From the NCBI GenBank assembly GCA_022749755.1, contig CM040447.1:15847087-15911086 (forward strand): DNA of 64,000 bases, given 5' to 3'. This document shows, piece by piece, positions 44,431-56,900 of this stretch. A model generated the notes under the pieces. That model searched no databases. It was not told where the DNA came from and was given only the letters and a program-made list of their open reading frames with translations. The first letter of the stretch is position 1. Each line of letters opens with the position of its first letter. The position numbers and the translations under genes are program-made. Origin of the DNA: Azadirachta indica. Its lineage: Eukaryota; Streptophyta; Magnoliopsida; Sapindales; Meliaceae.

Positions 44431-45169
44431 TTGAAATAATTGTATCTTTTTATTCTTTTATTTTAGTTATATTTTTTAGTTTTACCCAACGAATTTCGAT
44501 GGATATATTTGGTTATAGGTCTATTGATCTACTTTTTATTCAATTTAATTATTAAGTCATAAATTAATTGATAAGTGCATTGACTTAAATCTATGACAAA
44601 GACTACGAAAGACAAGATTGCTACTTGTTAATTACCAAGCTCCCTACTGCTTGACTGCTTGTTGCCGGTTTTGCTTCCTGTTATTAGCTGTACATTTTTT
44701 TATTTTTCTGCTATTTTCTTCTCCTAATGTTACTTTGTTGTAGCCGTTTCTATATAGTTTATTGTTGTTTCAGCTAACTATTGATAAAGTTGTAAATATA
44801 TACTGTTGTTGGGAGATACTTGTTTCTTTTATGGTTGCTATTTTTAGTTTTATAATAATTAGTGGATAAAACAACTATGTATGTAATATCTAGCATCAGA
44901 TTGCTGTTGTTTCTGGTTCATGATCTGTTACTGTTGTGCTACTATTTATATTTGTAATTTGTAATGATACGGACTCTTTTAATTTAAACTTTTTTTTAAT
45001 CAATGTTTAATATATTTTTAAACAATTAATAAGATACACATATGTATAAATTAATGAGTGATATTATTGTCCTCTGCATATATTTTATATATATATATAT
45101 ATACACATATACATATATGTGTATGTATATTTTTTGATAAATTCATTTTTATTTAATTGAATGTTATTA

Positions 45170-45529
45170 TAATAATCATTTTTATTGTTATTTTTAAGAA
45201 TTATAATTTTAAAAATTTTAATAACTGTTAAAAACTATCTTCTTATATATCTAAATATTATTAAAAGTAAATTTCTTATAAAATTTTAATAATTATTAAA
45301 TATCGTCCTCTTATAAATTTAAGTACTGTTATAAAGGGTTTTCTTATAAATTCGAGTACTATTTAAAACTGTTTTTTTATAAATTTAAAAACTAATAAAA
45401 ACAGTCTTCTTATCATAACAAAAGATAACGGTTTTTGATATTTTAAAATATGTAAAAAGAAAATGGTTTGTAATACGTTCTAAAAGAGTTTTTAAAACGT
45501 TTTATAATAGTTTTAATAGTATAATAGTG
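45170..45529. repeat. Right subterminal repeats and TAGTG end of the CACTA element
   Basis: Worn repeats of AACTGTTAAAAACTATCTTCTTATA and CTTATAAATTTAAGTACTGTT, then AAAACAGTCTTCTTATC. They end in AATAGTATAATAGTG, giving TAGTG at 45525-45529. The sequence after it (TAATAATGAAACTAGAG) changes character. Confidence 0.6.
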
Positions 45530-46421
45530 TAATAATGAAACTAGAGTCTACTTCGCTGAATTCGCACGCTAAGTAAATTTGCAGAGAAGAGGATTGGAAT
45601 CAGCGAGAGTGACGAGGTTCAATGACGATAATGACATGGCGTTACGATAAATATAGTACAATTTTGAGTTGGTGTATATTGTCAATTGGATCCAAATGGA
45701 AGGCAAACCACAAATCGCTGTCGAAATTGGCTTTGATCGATTTAGGAGAGATTCGATAATAAAAGTATATGACATATTTCAACAAATGGGAAGAGGGCAG
45801 GAAAGCAATAGTCAAAGAAACTTGAGAAGTAGAGGCACCACATGGGTCGCATAGAAGCTTTAAGAGAGAGAGGGCATCCACCAAAGATGGTAGCGAGAAA
45901 GATTGGACCGCGAACGAAAGGCCACGGTGAGATACCGTCTGTAGTACATGCATCTCCGATTAGGAAATTGTATTAAGGCTCCGTTGTAATCAAGAATCAT
46001 TTCTTCTCGTGATGCGTTGACATGGGTTTCTTCAAAGCCTTGGTTATCCGAGTCCATCATCTTGTTCAATCCATCTCTAAACTAAATTAAGTAATTTTCA
46101 ATTAATCTATTGAATGGGTGAATGAATGATAATATTAAGAAGATTAAGGGAGAAATTAGAGTTTTGAACAGTGATGGCACATGAGTGGTGGTGGAGGCGA
46201 CCGAAGGTTTAGATGGTAGAATAGGATGAAGCAAGAGAGACACGTGGCTATGAAGAAACAATAAGTTTATTCGCTTGATTCATTGGAGAGAAGATAGAGA
46301 GCATGTGGGTGCATCATGTTTTCTTAGTGATGCATTTGTGCCTGTTGATTAAGTCTACTTTTTTGAGATTGACTGTCATCAAAAGCTACAATAACATTTT
46401 TCTTGTAAGCAGCAGTGTAGT
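45530..46421. other. Unassigned segment with gene-like base composition
   Basis: Less AT-rich than its surroundings. Two overlapping minus-strand open frames (46069-45860, MNKMMDSDNQGFEETHVNAS; and 45953-45642, containing SLVDALSLLKLLCDP) could be one coding exon with a frameshift. I recognise no family. It could be a host gene fragment next to, or carried by, a transposon. Confidence 0.35.
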
Positions 46422-47043
46422 TAGGAATGGCAAAATTCTCTATTGCCCCAAATCCATGAGGATTTATTTTCAACGGAGAGAATTCAAATAAATTTATGAG
46501 GAATGGAATGGGAAACGGGAAGAAATTAATTTCTAATTTATTAATAAGACAAAAATTAATTTACCTCTTTCTACCTCATTTCCCATTAAAATATAATATA
46601 AATATATTATAATCTATAAATTAAATTATATATATATAAATATAATTTTATATTACAATTTCTAAAATTATATATTATAATTAAATGTAATTAGTAATAA
46701 AAAATTATGGAATCATAAATTAATGTTATAAAAAATAGAATATACAAATAAAAAGTAAAAAAATAAAAATTAAAAAGACTATATATTGTGTTTCCAATAA
46801 TATATTAATAATATTTTTATTTAAGCTAATTAAATTCTTATATTATTAAAATTAATTTATAAAAATAATATAAAATGAAAAATTAATATAGGGATGGGGA
46901 ACTCATTTCCCGTGCAGGAATTCTCCATCCCCTTCCTATTAAATTTATTCAAGAATGAGGCGGAGAATAGAGATTAAAATAGAAAATAGGGTAGGGAATG
47001 GGGCATGTTTCCCCATCCCCACCCCATCCCATTGCTATCCCTA
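46422..47043. mobile_element. hAT-like MITE
   Basis: The ends are inverted: TAGGAATGGCAAAATTCTC on the left and ATTGCTATCCCTA on the right, matching the TAGGGATGGCAAT-type ends of plant hAT-like MITEs. Inside both ends are runs of GGGATGGGG/CCCCATCCCC and TTTCCCGTGCAGG. The middle is AT-rich and non-coding. I could not read a clean 8-bp target duplication. Confidence 0.6.
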
Positions 47044-47800
47044 GTATTTAATAATTTCATGAATTAGTATTAGTATGAGAAGTAAGTAATGCAATCTTAA
47101 TATTTTTTTATAGTTATTGATACTTTAGGGGAGGTATGTGATATTATCTATATATATTACAAAATAAATAGAAATATATATATTCTATAATTGTTTAGGC
47201 CTAAAATTATTAACTGTGAGGTTAAGGATTCAAGTTTTTTTGTATTCATTTTTTTTTAAAAGGGAGTGAAAGGGAAAAAATTCCAATTTTTTTAATTTTT
47301 TAAGTTTTAATTCTTTAAAATTTTTTTTTAAAAAAAGAAATTAATTATGAGAGAAAGGAAAAGATTTCAATTTATTTTTTCAAATTTTATTTTTTTAAAT
47401 TTATTTTTTTTCCCTTTAAAAAAGGCAATTGATTACCATTCAAATGGGAGAGAAGGCAAAAGAATTTGATGAAAGAGGAAAATTCTTAAGAAAACAGAAG
47501 AGTAAAACATTTTATGTTATTTTTTAAAAAGATGTTAAGAATATTTTATTTTTAACTAGTACAGTTTTATTACAAAAATAAAACAATTGCATGTTTAAAC
47601 TTAAACTCTAAAATTATGCCACATCATTTTTTTAATTTTTATTTTTTATGCATTTAATGATTGGTTGGTACAAGGAGAAAATGACCAAAAAAAAAAAACC
47701 CATAGATAGAGAATGAGACATATAGACCCCGTAAATAGAAGTGGCGAGGTTGTATTTGTTTGGGAGTTAAAAAACAATATTGTCCTCCAAAAATTAAAAA
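47044..47800. other. AT-rich intergenic
   Basis: Long A and T runs (for example 47250-47420); no gene seen. Confidence 0.5.
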
Positions 47801-48368
47801 AAAATATTCGTGAGCAAGCAACTCTCGAAGACAGAGGCTCGACGACAACACTCGGAGCACATATACTTGGCACTAGTATATGCCTCATAGAGATTGCACC
47901 GCTACTTCTTAGTACACTCACTACACCTAGTAATCAAAGCAGATCCCGTACAATATTTACTATTCAGACCAATGCTAATTGGAAAGCTAGCAAAATGGTT
48001 GCTCTTGTTCGCGGAGTTCAAGATTACATGCGTGACTCCTAGTGCTATCAGGGGTCAGGCAGTGATCGACATTATCGCAGCATTTTCTGCTCATAATGAT
48101 TATGCACTCATAGAAGAAATACCTGGGGTTTGTCAAAGGAAGAATGCATGAATACTTTCAAAGAAAACCCTTGGGTTCCTACTTTGATAGACCGGCCACA
48201 TCCATAGCTGGTGGAGTTAGACTTGTAATCGTTAACCCTGATGAGTAAAAGCTATACGTTGATGTCGAATTTTGTGACAATCTGATACCAAACGACAATT
48301 GCTCTGTCATATTGTGAATAGATGTGTAAAAGAAAATACAGTTAGAGGAAAGTCGGTGTCCCAACATG
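47801..48368 (+). pseudogene. Ty3/gypsy pol scrap (RNase H region)
   Basis: Broken frames read LALVYAS, a stop, then RLHRYFLVHSLHLVIKADPV, PMLIGKLAKWLLLFAEFKI and AIRGQAVIDIIAAFSAHND. This matches the end of gypsy reverse transcriptase/RNase H, where the family has KADPIKYILSRP, GRLAKWALLL and IKGQALADFLA. Further on, SIAGGVRLVIVNPDE matches the start of the second RNase H-like domain. There are several stops and frame changes, and no LTRs nearby. It abuts, and probably replaced, the front of the F-box remnant that follows. Confidence 0.8.
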
Positions 48369-48369
48369 A

Positions 48370-48440
48370 TTCCAAGTTTTTAATCATGACATTTCGTGAC
48401 ATATCTTGGATGACTCGTATTTAAATTGAAAAGCCATATT
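48370..48440 (+). pseudogene. Last codons of an F-box/FBA gene (copy B edge)
   Basis: ATTCCAAGTTTTTAATCATGACATTTCGTGAC to TGTATTTAAATTG-like sequence matches the C-terminal end of the remnant at 13395-13462 (FDHDIPWHILDVSYLN), with several base changes. Only this tail is left. It marks the left border of duplication copy B. Confidence 0.75.
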
Positions 48441-48846
48441 TTTTATAAAACTAAATGAAGAAGATTATATAGGGGAAATATATGCAAGTTCCTTTTGTAA
48501 GTTGGAAGAGCAAACTTAATTTTATATGCCGGAACCAATCGAAAGTCAGTAGCTAATAATGAACTATATTGTAATTTTGGGGTACAAAACTCCTTTATCT
48601 ACTAATTGAGAAAATTTATTGGACAATTAGATTATATAGGGGATGATATGAGAAGCCTAGCCTAGCCTAGCCTGGCCTGGCCCTCAAACAGAAGAATCAA
48701 GCAACAGCAAAATTCTTTCTAAAATTTTGTAATTTGAAAAACTTGATTATCTTTGAAAGGGATGCACAAATCATATATGTAGAGTATAGTAAATCATGTC
48801 TTGTACTCCAGCCTACATTGCAGATCATCATCATTCGTTTCTCTCA

Positions 48847-50477
48847 AGCAGAATTGCCGATTCTTCCTCCTCATTTAGTCTAATATTTAAATATCCCCTG
48901 ACGTTATCTCTATTAACTAAAATCATTATTTTTTTCGAAGACAATTACATTTATACCCTTAAAAATATCAATGATCAACCATTATATATCATTTTTAAAT
49001 GTCAGTTGCCAATAGTTATCCCAAAATAAGTGGAGTTATTTCATTTATCTTATCTATTATTTTTTATTTATCTTAATCTTGCTAAAACTTATCTAACATT
49101 TAATTAAATTAACCCAAAAATTCTTTTTATCTTAACCTTAATTTTTAATTAAATTAAAATTAAAATCACATTTATCTTGACATTAATTTTGAAATAAAAC
49201 TAAAATTTCTATTGCCTTGACCATAATTTTGAACTAAATTAACCCTAACCTTATTAATAGAAATCACTTTAACCCTAATTTTCAACATATTTTTTACCCT
49301 CATTTTCAATTACATTAACCCTAACATAAAACAGCAATTGTGAGCCGCCTTCACCACCCAAAAGCAGCCGCATCAGTCGTCGTAGACGCCCTCACCACCC
49401 AAGAACAGCGGCATCAAATGTCGCAGCCGCCCTCATCACCTAAGAACAATGGCATCAAATGTCGCAGCCGCCCCCATCACCCAAGAACAGTGGCATCAGT
49501 CGTCGCAACCGCCCGCAACACCCAAGAACACCATCAATTGTTCCAGCCATCGCTTCCACCTAACAACAACAATAGCCTCCACAGAACACTAGCAATGCTA
49601 TACTCCAACACAATGGAGCCAAAATTTCTAAAGAGCTGGATAGGTATGGCAGCAAACTCAGTAATAAAAGATTTTGAAATCCAAGTTCGACGATTTGAAT
49701 ACAGAAATAAGGGATACTAATTTTGCTTATCAATTTGAATTCAAATTGATAATAATAAAATAGATTTCGATTTTGAATTTGGTGGTGGTGCAGGGGACGG
49801 TTGTTATTGCTTGTTTTCGTTGGAAATTAGGTTTCTTTGTTTGGACTTTTTTCAAGCACAAAATTTATAAATAAAAGATTTTGAATAATTTATTTTCTTT
49901 GCGTCACTAGTCAGTTGTTTTTGACGGTGTAATTGAAATGTTTTGATAATTTGATAGATTTAATCTAATGGATATTATTTGCTAGGATGCAAAAAATAAA
50001 AATGATGCATTTTGTGAAAAAAAAAAAAAAGACCTACTGAAGAATTTTTTATTGCTATGGTATTGAAACTTGAAACAGAGAAAAAGAGGATATTAACAGT
50101 AGTTAAAATAGTGCAGAAAGGCATGGAGATAGTGTTAGACGAAGAAGAAGGAAAAAAATAATAATTAAATTTTTTAATCTAATGCCCATGATCGTTACAT
50201 AATGTTAAAAATGCTTGTTTGGAATTTTTTTATGTAAGTCCAGTGAGATATGTTTGAGTTGTGGGCCTTTTAAATTGAAAGTCTCACAATACACAATTAT
50301 CAAAGTAAACTTTTTACGATTTATTGTCACTTCAATACCATTATACCACATAACTTTGATAAAATATTGAATTGTCCCGACAAATAACATTGTAAGCTAA
50401 CGACGGTAACGTCTGGAGGTATCAAAGTATTAACGAAACAATAAGAGGATTAGGGAGGGAGAATCGGGAATTCTCTC
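48847..50477. mobile_element. Non-autonomous Mutator-like element in copy B
   Basis: Absent from copy A, where TTTTCTCTTGTATCTG is continuous. The ends are inverted: left GCAGAATTGCCGATTCTTCC, CCTGACGTTATCTC; right, reversed, GAGAATTCCCGATTCTCCC, CCAGACGTTACCGTC. The flanks TTTCTCTCA and TTTCCCCTG each match the unsplit TTTCTCTTG of copy A at seven of nine bases, fitting a worn 9-bp target duplication. No transposase. The interior holds GC-rich, gene-like DNA with a minisatellite. Confidence 0.78.
49340..49720 (+). other. 42-bp minisatellite in an open frame
   Basis: GCCGCCCTCATCACCCAAGA-type units of 42 bp (14 codons) recur about four times between 49387 and 49545, inside a 126-codon open frame. 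The last third (LKSWIGMAANSVIKDFEIQV) is not repetitive. It may be a gene piece captured by the Mutator-like element; I recognise no family, and it may be meaningless. Confidence 0.4.
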
Positions 50478-51455
50478 TTTCCCCTGTATATCTGTTTCTA
50501 ATTTTTATTTTCTGAAGCTGTCAAATATTTCAGAAATTGAAATACTGCATGCGTCATCTCCAGCTTTTTTATCTCATTTTTCTGTTGATGTATGGCTGCG
50601 CATCAAAATACAATCATATTCGAGCTGAAAAAGTAATGCTAGTGGCTAAATATATATATATATATATATTTTCTAAATGGATCAGTAGAAAGTTGCAAAA
50701 CGACGTCCAGTGCTTTGCCCAGAGCAACAACGAATTACCGCGAATGCTGTCAAACGGAATATTGCAAGGTATAACGATTCATTTTGTAGTTATTTATAAG
50801 CTATCTTCCAAATTTAAAATTTAATATATAGATTATTTGCTGGACTCGGACGGATTCATATTAATAATTGTTGGGATACGTGACTCGTTGATAATCTTTT
50901 GTGAGATATAAAAAGACTGATTTATTTTACCCATGTTCGTGAATGCCCTATATAACTAATTCTTGGACAGACATGGAATTTTTTAATTAATCCAATCTGT
51001 TATTATGTGTTTTTCGTCTAATAGCAGTAAGGCTCATACATGGATGAAGCTTGTTAGTTGTTACTAGTTATTTATTAATTTAATTTTCAAGAATTATATG
51101 TTTATTATTTTTTGGAATTTATATATTAACATTCGTCTAATGTACGTTTAATAATCCCCTTTAATATTTGAGAGGATATTTATATTAAAATATTTAGAAA
51201 AAGCATAAAAAACGAATCAATGGTTTGTTTCTACTCTTTTTTAAAGGTTTGGCCCAAATTCCACGCCACACAAAAGTAAAATTGTCAAATCACATAAATA
51301 TTTGATTAATTAATGTAAGAAAACTAAAAATAAAGAGGGGTCTAGGATATATTATTTAGAAAGAAAAAAGAAATCGTGGCATTAGTATAAAAAATTTGAC
51401 CTCTTTATTTTCATAATTTCTTTGTTTCACATTTCGCTTTTCATATCAAATAATA

Positions 51456-52616
51456 CTAATCTGTTAGCGACACATTCAAGATATGCAATGGAATGTCAAA
51501 GAATTCAAACCAGTTATCCCCTCCTTTGATTGGAATTAAACTCTCTTTATAAATGTGAACCGAAAGAAAAAGACCTAGAAATCCAAGATCTCTGGTTTCT
51601 TGATTACTAGGCTCGTATAAGAGTAGATGCTCATTGTTTGAATGTAAAAAAATTGTATTTTTCTTCCAAAGTACAATTGGTTTACCAACTGTTATGAGAG
51701 GTCCAACAGTTAATATCTTCGTCCAATATCTTTCTTTGATAATCCATATATCAAAAAGATTGTCCACTTCATCTAAACATAGTAAAGAAATAGAGTAATT
51801 ATATAATCCAAGAGTCACATGTTCTAATTTAGAAATACATTCTGGTATATATATTTCTTGTAACATTTCAGTGCCCATGTGAAATGATAGGATCAGTCTC
51901 TGACTATTACTTAGAAAACTAGATAACCAGTAACAAATCCCATCCAAGTGTATGCTCTCAGATGAACCATTCATATGGTAGTGATCTACTTTAAAGTATT
52001 CAAAAACTCTCCAAGAGTTATTACGTAGGGTGTACACAGCAACATGGGAAAATTCATACCTTAATTTTGTTTTTACATTCCGCAAGCCGAATATCATAAC
52101 CAACTTGTAGTAATTATTTACAGTATCCAATCCAAATCCGATGTTAGTACTCAAAATTTTAGTATAGCGCGGAAAGAAAACTTCAAGTTTTGGAAGAAGT
52201 CTTGTCTCTTTAGTGGCCAAATTCCACAAAATTAAACGATTACTATTGCTTCCATTAATACAAAATATGCCATCATAAGGACCACCAAGAAATTCACGAA
52301 AGGACTGATAAAGATCAAGATCTTCCATTGATAAGTTTGTCAATGTTTCATCCGGAAACAAACAAAGACGATCGGTAGGATAGCCAAAATTGTCATTCTC
52401 GTCCTCAACCATAAAAGTAACAAATAAACGATAGTTATCTTCATTGTTTAGGTGTTTGGAAATGAAATTAGAGTTTCTAAATAAAGGATGCCAAGATTTA
52501 CAAACACATCCAAATCTCAATAAAGATTTTACTGGTAGTTTTGATAGAACTTCAACCATGATTTCCTGTAACAAATATCCATTAATGCTTGTCGCCATTA
52601 CCAATCTCACCTTCAA
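51456..52616 (-). CDS. F-box protein with FBA domain (copy B, intact)
   Basis: Open single exon of 386 codons. The likelier start is the seventh codon (MATS, 52598), which aligns with its paralogue at 11420. F-box at residues about 14-56 (EIMVEVLSKLPVKSLLRFGC, then KSWHPLFRNSNFISKHL), with Gly in place of the usual Arg in RFRC. FBA domain about 110-375: GPYDGIFCI, LWNLATKETRLLPKLEVFF, IGFGLDTVNN, YTLRNNSWRVF, LDGICYWLSSF, LILSFHMGTEMLQEIYIP, ISLLCLDEVDNLFDIWI, ILTVGPLITVGKPIVLWKK, HLLLYEPSNQETRDLG. Ends with DIPLHILNVSLTD, with Leu for the usual Trp in IPWHIL. Predicted SCF substrate receptor. It is the working-looking twin of the broken gene at 14794-15953. Confidence 0.92.
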   Translation of the reverse strand: MKVRLVMATSINGYLLQEIMVEVLSKLPVKSLLRFGCVCKSWHPLFRNSNFISKHLNNEDNYRLFVTFMVEDENDNFGYPTDRLCLFPDETLTNLSMEDLDLYQSFREFLGGPYDGIFCINGSNSNRLILWNLATKETRLLPKLEVFFPRYTKILSTNIGFGLDTVNNYYKLVMIFGLRNVKTKLRYEFSHVAVYTLRNNSWRVFEYFKVDHYHMNGSSESIHLDGICYWLSSFLSNSQRLILSFHMGTEMLQEIYIPECISKLEHVTLGLYNYSISLLCLDEVDNLFDIWIIKERYWTKILTVGPLITVGKPIVLWKKNTIFLHSNNEHLLLYEPSNQETRDLGFLGLFLSVHIYKESLIPIKGGDNWFEFFDIPLHILNVSLTD

Positions 52617-53092
52617 ATTTGGGTCTATATAAATAAAATCGTTTCCTAGCTATTTTATCAGCTTATAGAAATCTGTCTCCCTGGAAATATTCCAGATGAA
52701 AAGGTTAGGTTCCTAAGTCAAAGTAAAAAGGAAAACGAAAAAGGATTCCATACCCGTTATCTTTCTTGTGACTCAATCGGGAAGTACTGCAAAATATAAA
52801 AACCGTGATCTTCACCAGTGAAGTCTGGTAGACATAAACACAATCAATATTCTAGTTCAAATATATAACTGGACGAAGCAAATTCCTTTCAGAGCAATCA
52901 ATCTCAATTCCAAAATATATTGTCTGAAAAGGTTTGATCATTTAGGAAATTTAAATTGCACGGAGATGAGAAAGGATAAGTTGTGGATGAGCAATAAGAG
53001 TGTCCTTTTGGTCAATTTTCTTCATTTACAAACTCTTGCTGTCTTTGATGATCTGAATATATATAATCAAAAGTTAAAGAGCAACAAATTCT

Positions 53093-53861
53093 TATTGGGT
53101 TGTATTTTCTCCTATTTGAAGATGGTCCAAATTTTTTTTTCAATAATAACTAAGCTTAATTAATTCAAGGATATTTCGGTCTTTTTTAAGTAAGATTACG
53201 TTTTTAATTTCTTTTATTACAATATATATATGTGTGTTAAAAAAAGAAATGGCACTGTTCATCATTTAGAGAGAGGTGGGTACTGTTTACGAGAGAAAGG
53301 CAGAATAATAAACTCGAAACAGTTTTGATCAAGTGGTTGATCGAAGGTTGATTCAAAATTCAATTGAGTTGAAATTTTACCAGCAACTTACTAATTCAGA
53401 GAACTAAATTCTGAATGGTGAAGATCAGATTTGGAGCATTTTTTCTCTAGATTTCATAATTGAAAGTTAAACCACAATTTTGGTGATGTTTTTCTTGAAC
53501 CCTCTTTAATTTCTTTGTGAAACTTGATTATTTGCCAAAATTGTATAATTTTGAGAATATTATGGATGTATACCTCTAGTTCTAATTAGAGAGAAATTGT
53601 GTATTCCCATTATTTGATTATAGTAGAGTTTTTTGGGTGGACTACAGTCCCGTGGTTTTTACTCCTCACATTAGAGAGGTTTTCTACGTTAAAATTGATT
53701 GTGTTATGGTTGTTTTGTTGATGATGTGGTTGCTGTTCAAGAATTGATTTTGTGCCCAAAGATTGTTGCTCTATTTGTTTGTTTCCTATTAGGTTCACGC
53801 AAGAGGGAATAAGATAATTATTGTGCTTCCGCAAATTGGTTTGTGTTAGTTTATCCCAACA
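53093..53861 (+). repeat. 5' LTR of the copia element
   Basis: Begins TATTGGGTTG (the usual TG changed to TA) and ends CCCAACA. Lacks a stretch of about 50 bases near its start that the 3' LTR has, and keeps about 20 bases near 53380 that the 3' LTR lacks. Contains the ATATATATGTGTGTTA and CACTGTTCATC stretches shared with the 3' LTR. Confidence 0.9.
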
Positions 53862-53864
53862 AAG

Positions 53865-53876
53865 TGGTATCAGAGC
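53865..53876 (+). other. Primer-binding site (initiator tRNA-Met)
   Basis: TGGTATCAGAGC lies four bases after the 5' LTR. This is the standard plant copia site complementary to the 3' end of initiator methionine tRNA, used to prime reverse transcription. Confidence 0.95.
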
Positions 53877-53908
53877 TTTGGTTATATTTGTTTTGTGCCT
53901 TGTGTTGA

Positions 53909-56900
53909 ATGATGGAAGCTAATACAAGTAGAATAGTTAATTTGAATGGTGCAAATTATCATTTATGGAAGGGAAAGATGGAAGATCTTTTATATGTGAA
54001 AGATTATTATTTACCCGTGTTTGAGAAACAGAAACCCGATAATAAAATAGATGCACAATGGAAATTGCTTCATCGTCATATGTGTAGGTATATTAGACAA
54101 TGGGTAGATGACAATGTTTTGAATCACATCAGCGGAGAGACAGATGCAAGTTCTTTGTGGAATAAGCTTGAAGAGTTATATGCTAGAAAAACCGGAAACA
54201 ACAAACTATTTTTGATAAAGCAAATGATAAACTTGAAATATCGAAATGGAAAACCCATGACAGATCACTTGAATGCATTTTAGGGAATCTTTAATTAGTT
54301 GACTAGAATGAACATCAAATTTGAAGATGAAGTACAAGGGTTATGGTTTTTAGACACATTACCGAACTCATGGAAGACATTTAGAATGTCATCATCTAAA
54401 TCAGCTCCTGATGGTATTATCACTATGGAATTGGCTAAGAATAGTATTCTGAATGAAGAGGATAGAAGAAAGTCATAGGATTCTTCACAGTTAGATATAT
54501 TAATCACAAAAAAGAGGGGGAGGAGTAAGAGTAGAGGTCTGAAGAACAGAGATAAAAATAAAAGCAAGACTAACAAGTTTGCCAATGTTGAATGCTATCT
54601 TGTGGTTTGAAGGGGCATATAAAGAAGTATTGTCGATAGCTCAAACGAGACAACAAGAAAGATAAAGGAAAGGAAAAGAAAAATGATGACAGCAGTGATG
54701 ATGACAGAGTTGCTACTGTTACAGATGACTTTCTTATTATGTATGATGATGATATTGGCAATCTTGTATGCCATAAGACTAGCTGGGTAATTGATAATGG
54801 TGCCTTCATTCATGCTACATCGCGAAGGAAATTCTTTACATCTTATACATCCGGTGATTTTGGAGATGTTAAGATGGGAAATAATAGCTTAGCTAAAGCC
54901 ATAGGCATGGGAGATGTGTGCTTGAAGACCAATAATGGTACGATGTTACTTCTGAAAAATGTCAAGCATATTCCTGATATTCGTTTGAATTTGATTTCTG
55001 TAGGTAAACTTGATAATGAGGGTTTCTCCAACAACTTTAGTGGTGGTAAATGGAAGCTTACCAAAGGTTCCATAGTGGTGGCCCAAGGAAAGAAATGTTC
55101 TTCATTATACTTTATGCAAGCAAAGATTGTAGACAGTAGCATCAATACAGTGAAAGATAAAGATACAATTGAGTTATGGCATAGAAGACTTGGTCACATG
55201 AGTGAGAAGGGTTTGAATGTTTTAGCCAAGAAGAATATGCTTTCTGAGTTGAAAAATGAATTCTTGAAGAAGTGTGTTCATTGCTTGGCAGGGAAGCAAA
55301 GTAAGACTACCTTCAAGATATCTCCACCTTCAAGAAAATTAGGTATACTCGAACTAGTACACTCTGATGTTTGTGGCCCTATGAAAACAAAAACACTTGG
55401 TGGTGCTACTTATTTCATGACTTTTATAAACGATCACTCAAGGAAGTTGTGGGTTTATACATTGAAGACAAAGGATCAAGTACTAGATGTGTTTAAACAG
55501 TTTCAAGCCTCAGTTGAGAGACAGACTGGGAAGAAGTTGAAGTGCATCAGAACTGATAATGAGGGTGAGTATTCTGGACCATTTGATGAGTATTGCAGAC
55601 AGATAAAAATTCGTCATCAAAAGACACCTCCGAAAACTCCTCAATTAAATGGGCTAGCTGAGAGGATAAATAGAACACTAGTTGAAAGAGTGAGATGTTT
55701 GCTTTCACAAGCACAATTGCCAATATTTTTTTGAGGGGAGGCTTTGAATATAGTTGTACATGTATTGAATCTCACACCATGTGTTCTTTTAAACTTTGAG
55801 GTTCTAGATAAAGTTTGGTCAGGAAAGGATGTTCCTTATGATCATTTGCGTGTCTTTGGATGTAAAGCATTTGTGCATATTTTCAAAGATGTTAAGACAA
55901 GACAGTGTGTATTTCTCGACTATAGTCAAGATGAGTTTAGTTATAAGTTTTATGACTCAGTGCAAAAAAAACTTGTAAGAAGTCGGGATGCTGTATTTAT
56001 GGAAGACCAAACTATACAGGATATTGAGAAGTCAAAAGAAGCAATGCCTCAATATAGTGATGCGTTGATAGACTTGGATCCAGTCCTTCCTACACATGTT
56101 CCAACACAACCTACAGATGAAGTCCTGGATGACCAGTATAGTACAGGTGATATTGACACTCATACACAGGTTGAGGTTAATGATGATGTTCAGGATTAGT
56201 CATCTATTTCAGAGGCTTCACTAGATGCTTCACTCAGAAGATCTACCAAAAATAGATAGCCCTCCACATGGTATCCTACGAATGAGTATGTGTTACTAAC
56301 TGATAGGGGAGAATTTAAATGTTATGCAAAAGTAGTAGAAAGTGAACACAAGAAGGCATGGATTGATGCCATGCAAGATAAGATGAAGTCACTGTATAAA
56401 AATCACACATTTGAGTTGGTAAAGTTACCTAAGGGTAAAAGAGTTTTGAAGAACAAATGGGTATACAAAGTGAAACAAGAAGAACATACCTCGCAACCAC
56501 GATACAAAGCCAGATTGGTTGTCAAGGAATTTACCCAAAGGAAAGGTGTTGACTTTAATGAAATCTTCTCTCCAGTTTTCAAGATGTCATCCATTTGTGT
56601 GGTATTGGGCATAGCGGCTAATCTTGACTTAAAGGTTGAGCAGATGGATGTAAAGATTATTTTTCTATATGGAGACTTAGATAAAGAAATTTATATGGAG
56701 CAACTAGAGGGTTTTAGAATAAAAGGAAAAGAAAACTATGTGTGCAAGCTGAAGAAAAGCCTCTATGACTTAAAACAGGCACCAACACAGTGGTATAAGA
56801 AGTTTGAATCAATTATGGGGGAGCAAGGCTACCGGAAAACTTCTTCTGACCATTGTGTTTTTGTGCAGAAATTATCTGATGATGATTTTATCATATTGTT

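Larger units (their letters stand above)
34040..45529 (+). mobile_element. Decayed CACTA (En/Spm-type) DNA transposon
   Basis: Two plus-strand genes typical of a CACTA element lie head to tail: a TNP2 transposase and a TNPA-like/Ulp1 gene. The right end is a worn subterminal repeat array (about 45170-45529) ending in AATAGTATAATAGTG, which fits a TAGTG (inverse CACTA) terminus at 45529. No CACTA start was found on the left, so 34040 is only where the element's duplicated leader begins. The true left end could lie further left, even beyond the array at 23.0-23.5 kb, with other elements nested inside. Both genes carry stops, so the element is not autonomous now. Confidence 0.72.

Noticed and set aside
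54295..55145. Minus-strand hydrophobic frames resembling membrane proteins
   Set aside because: Antisense shadows of the copia gag and protease region.
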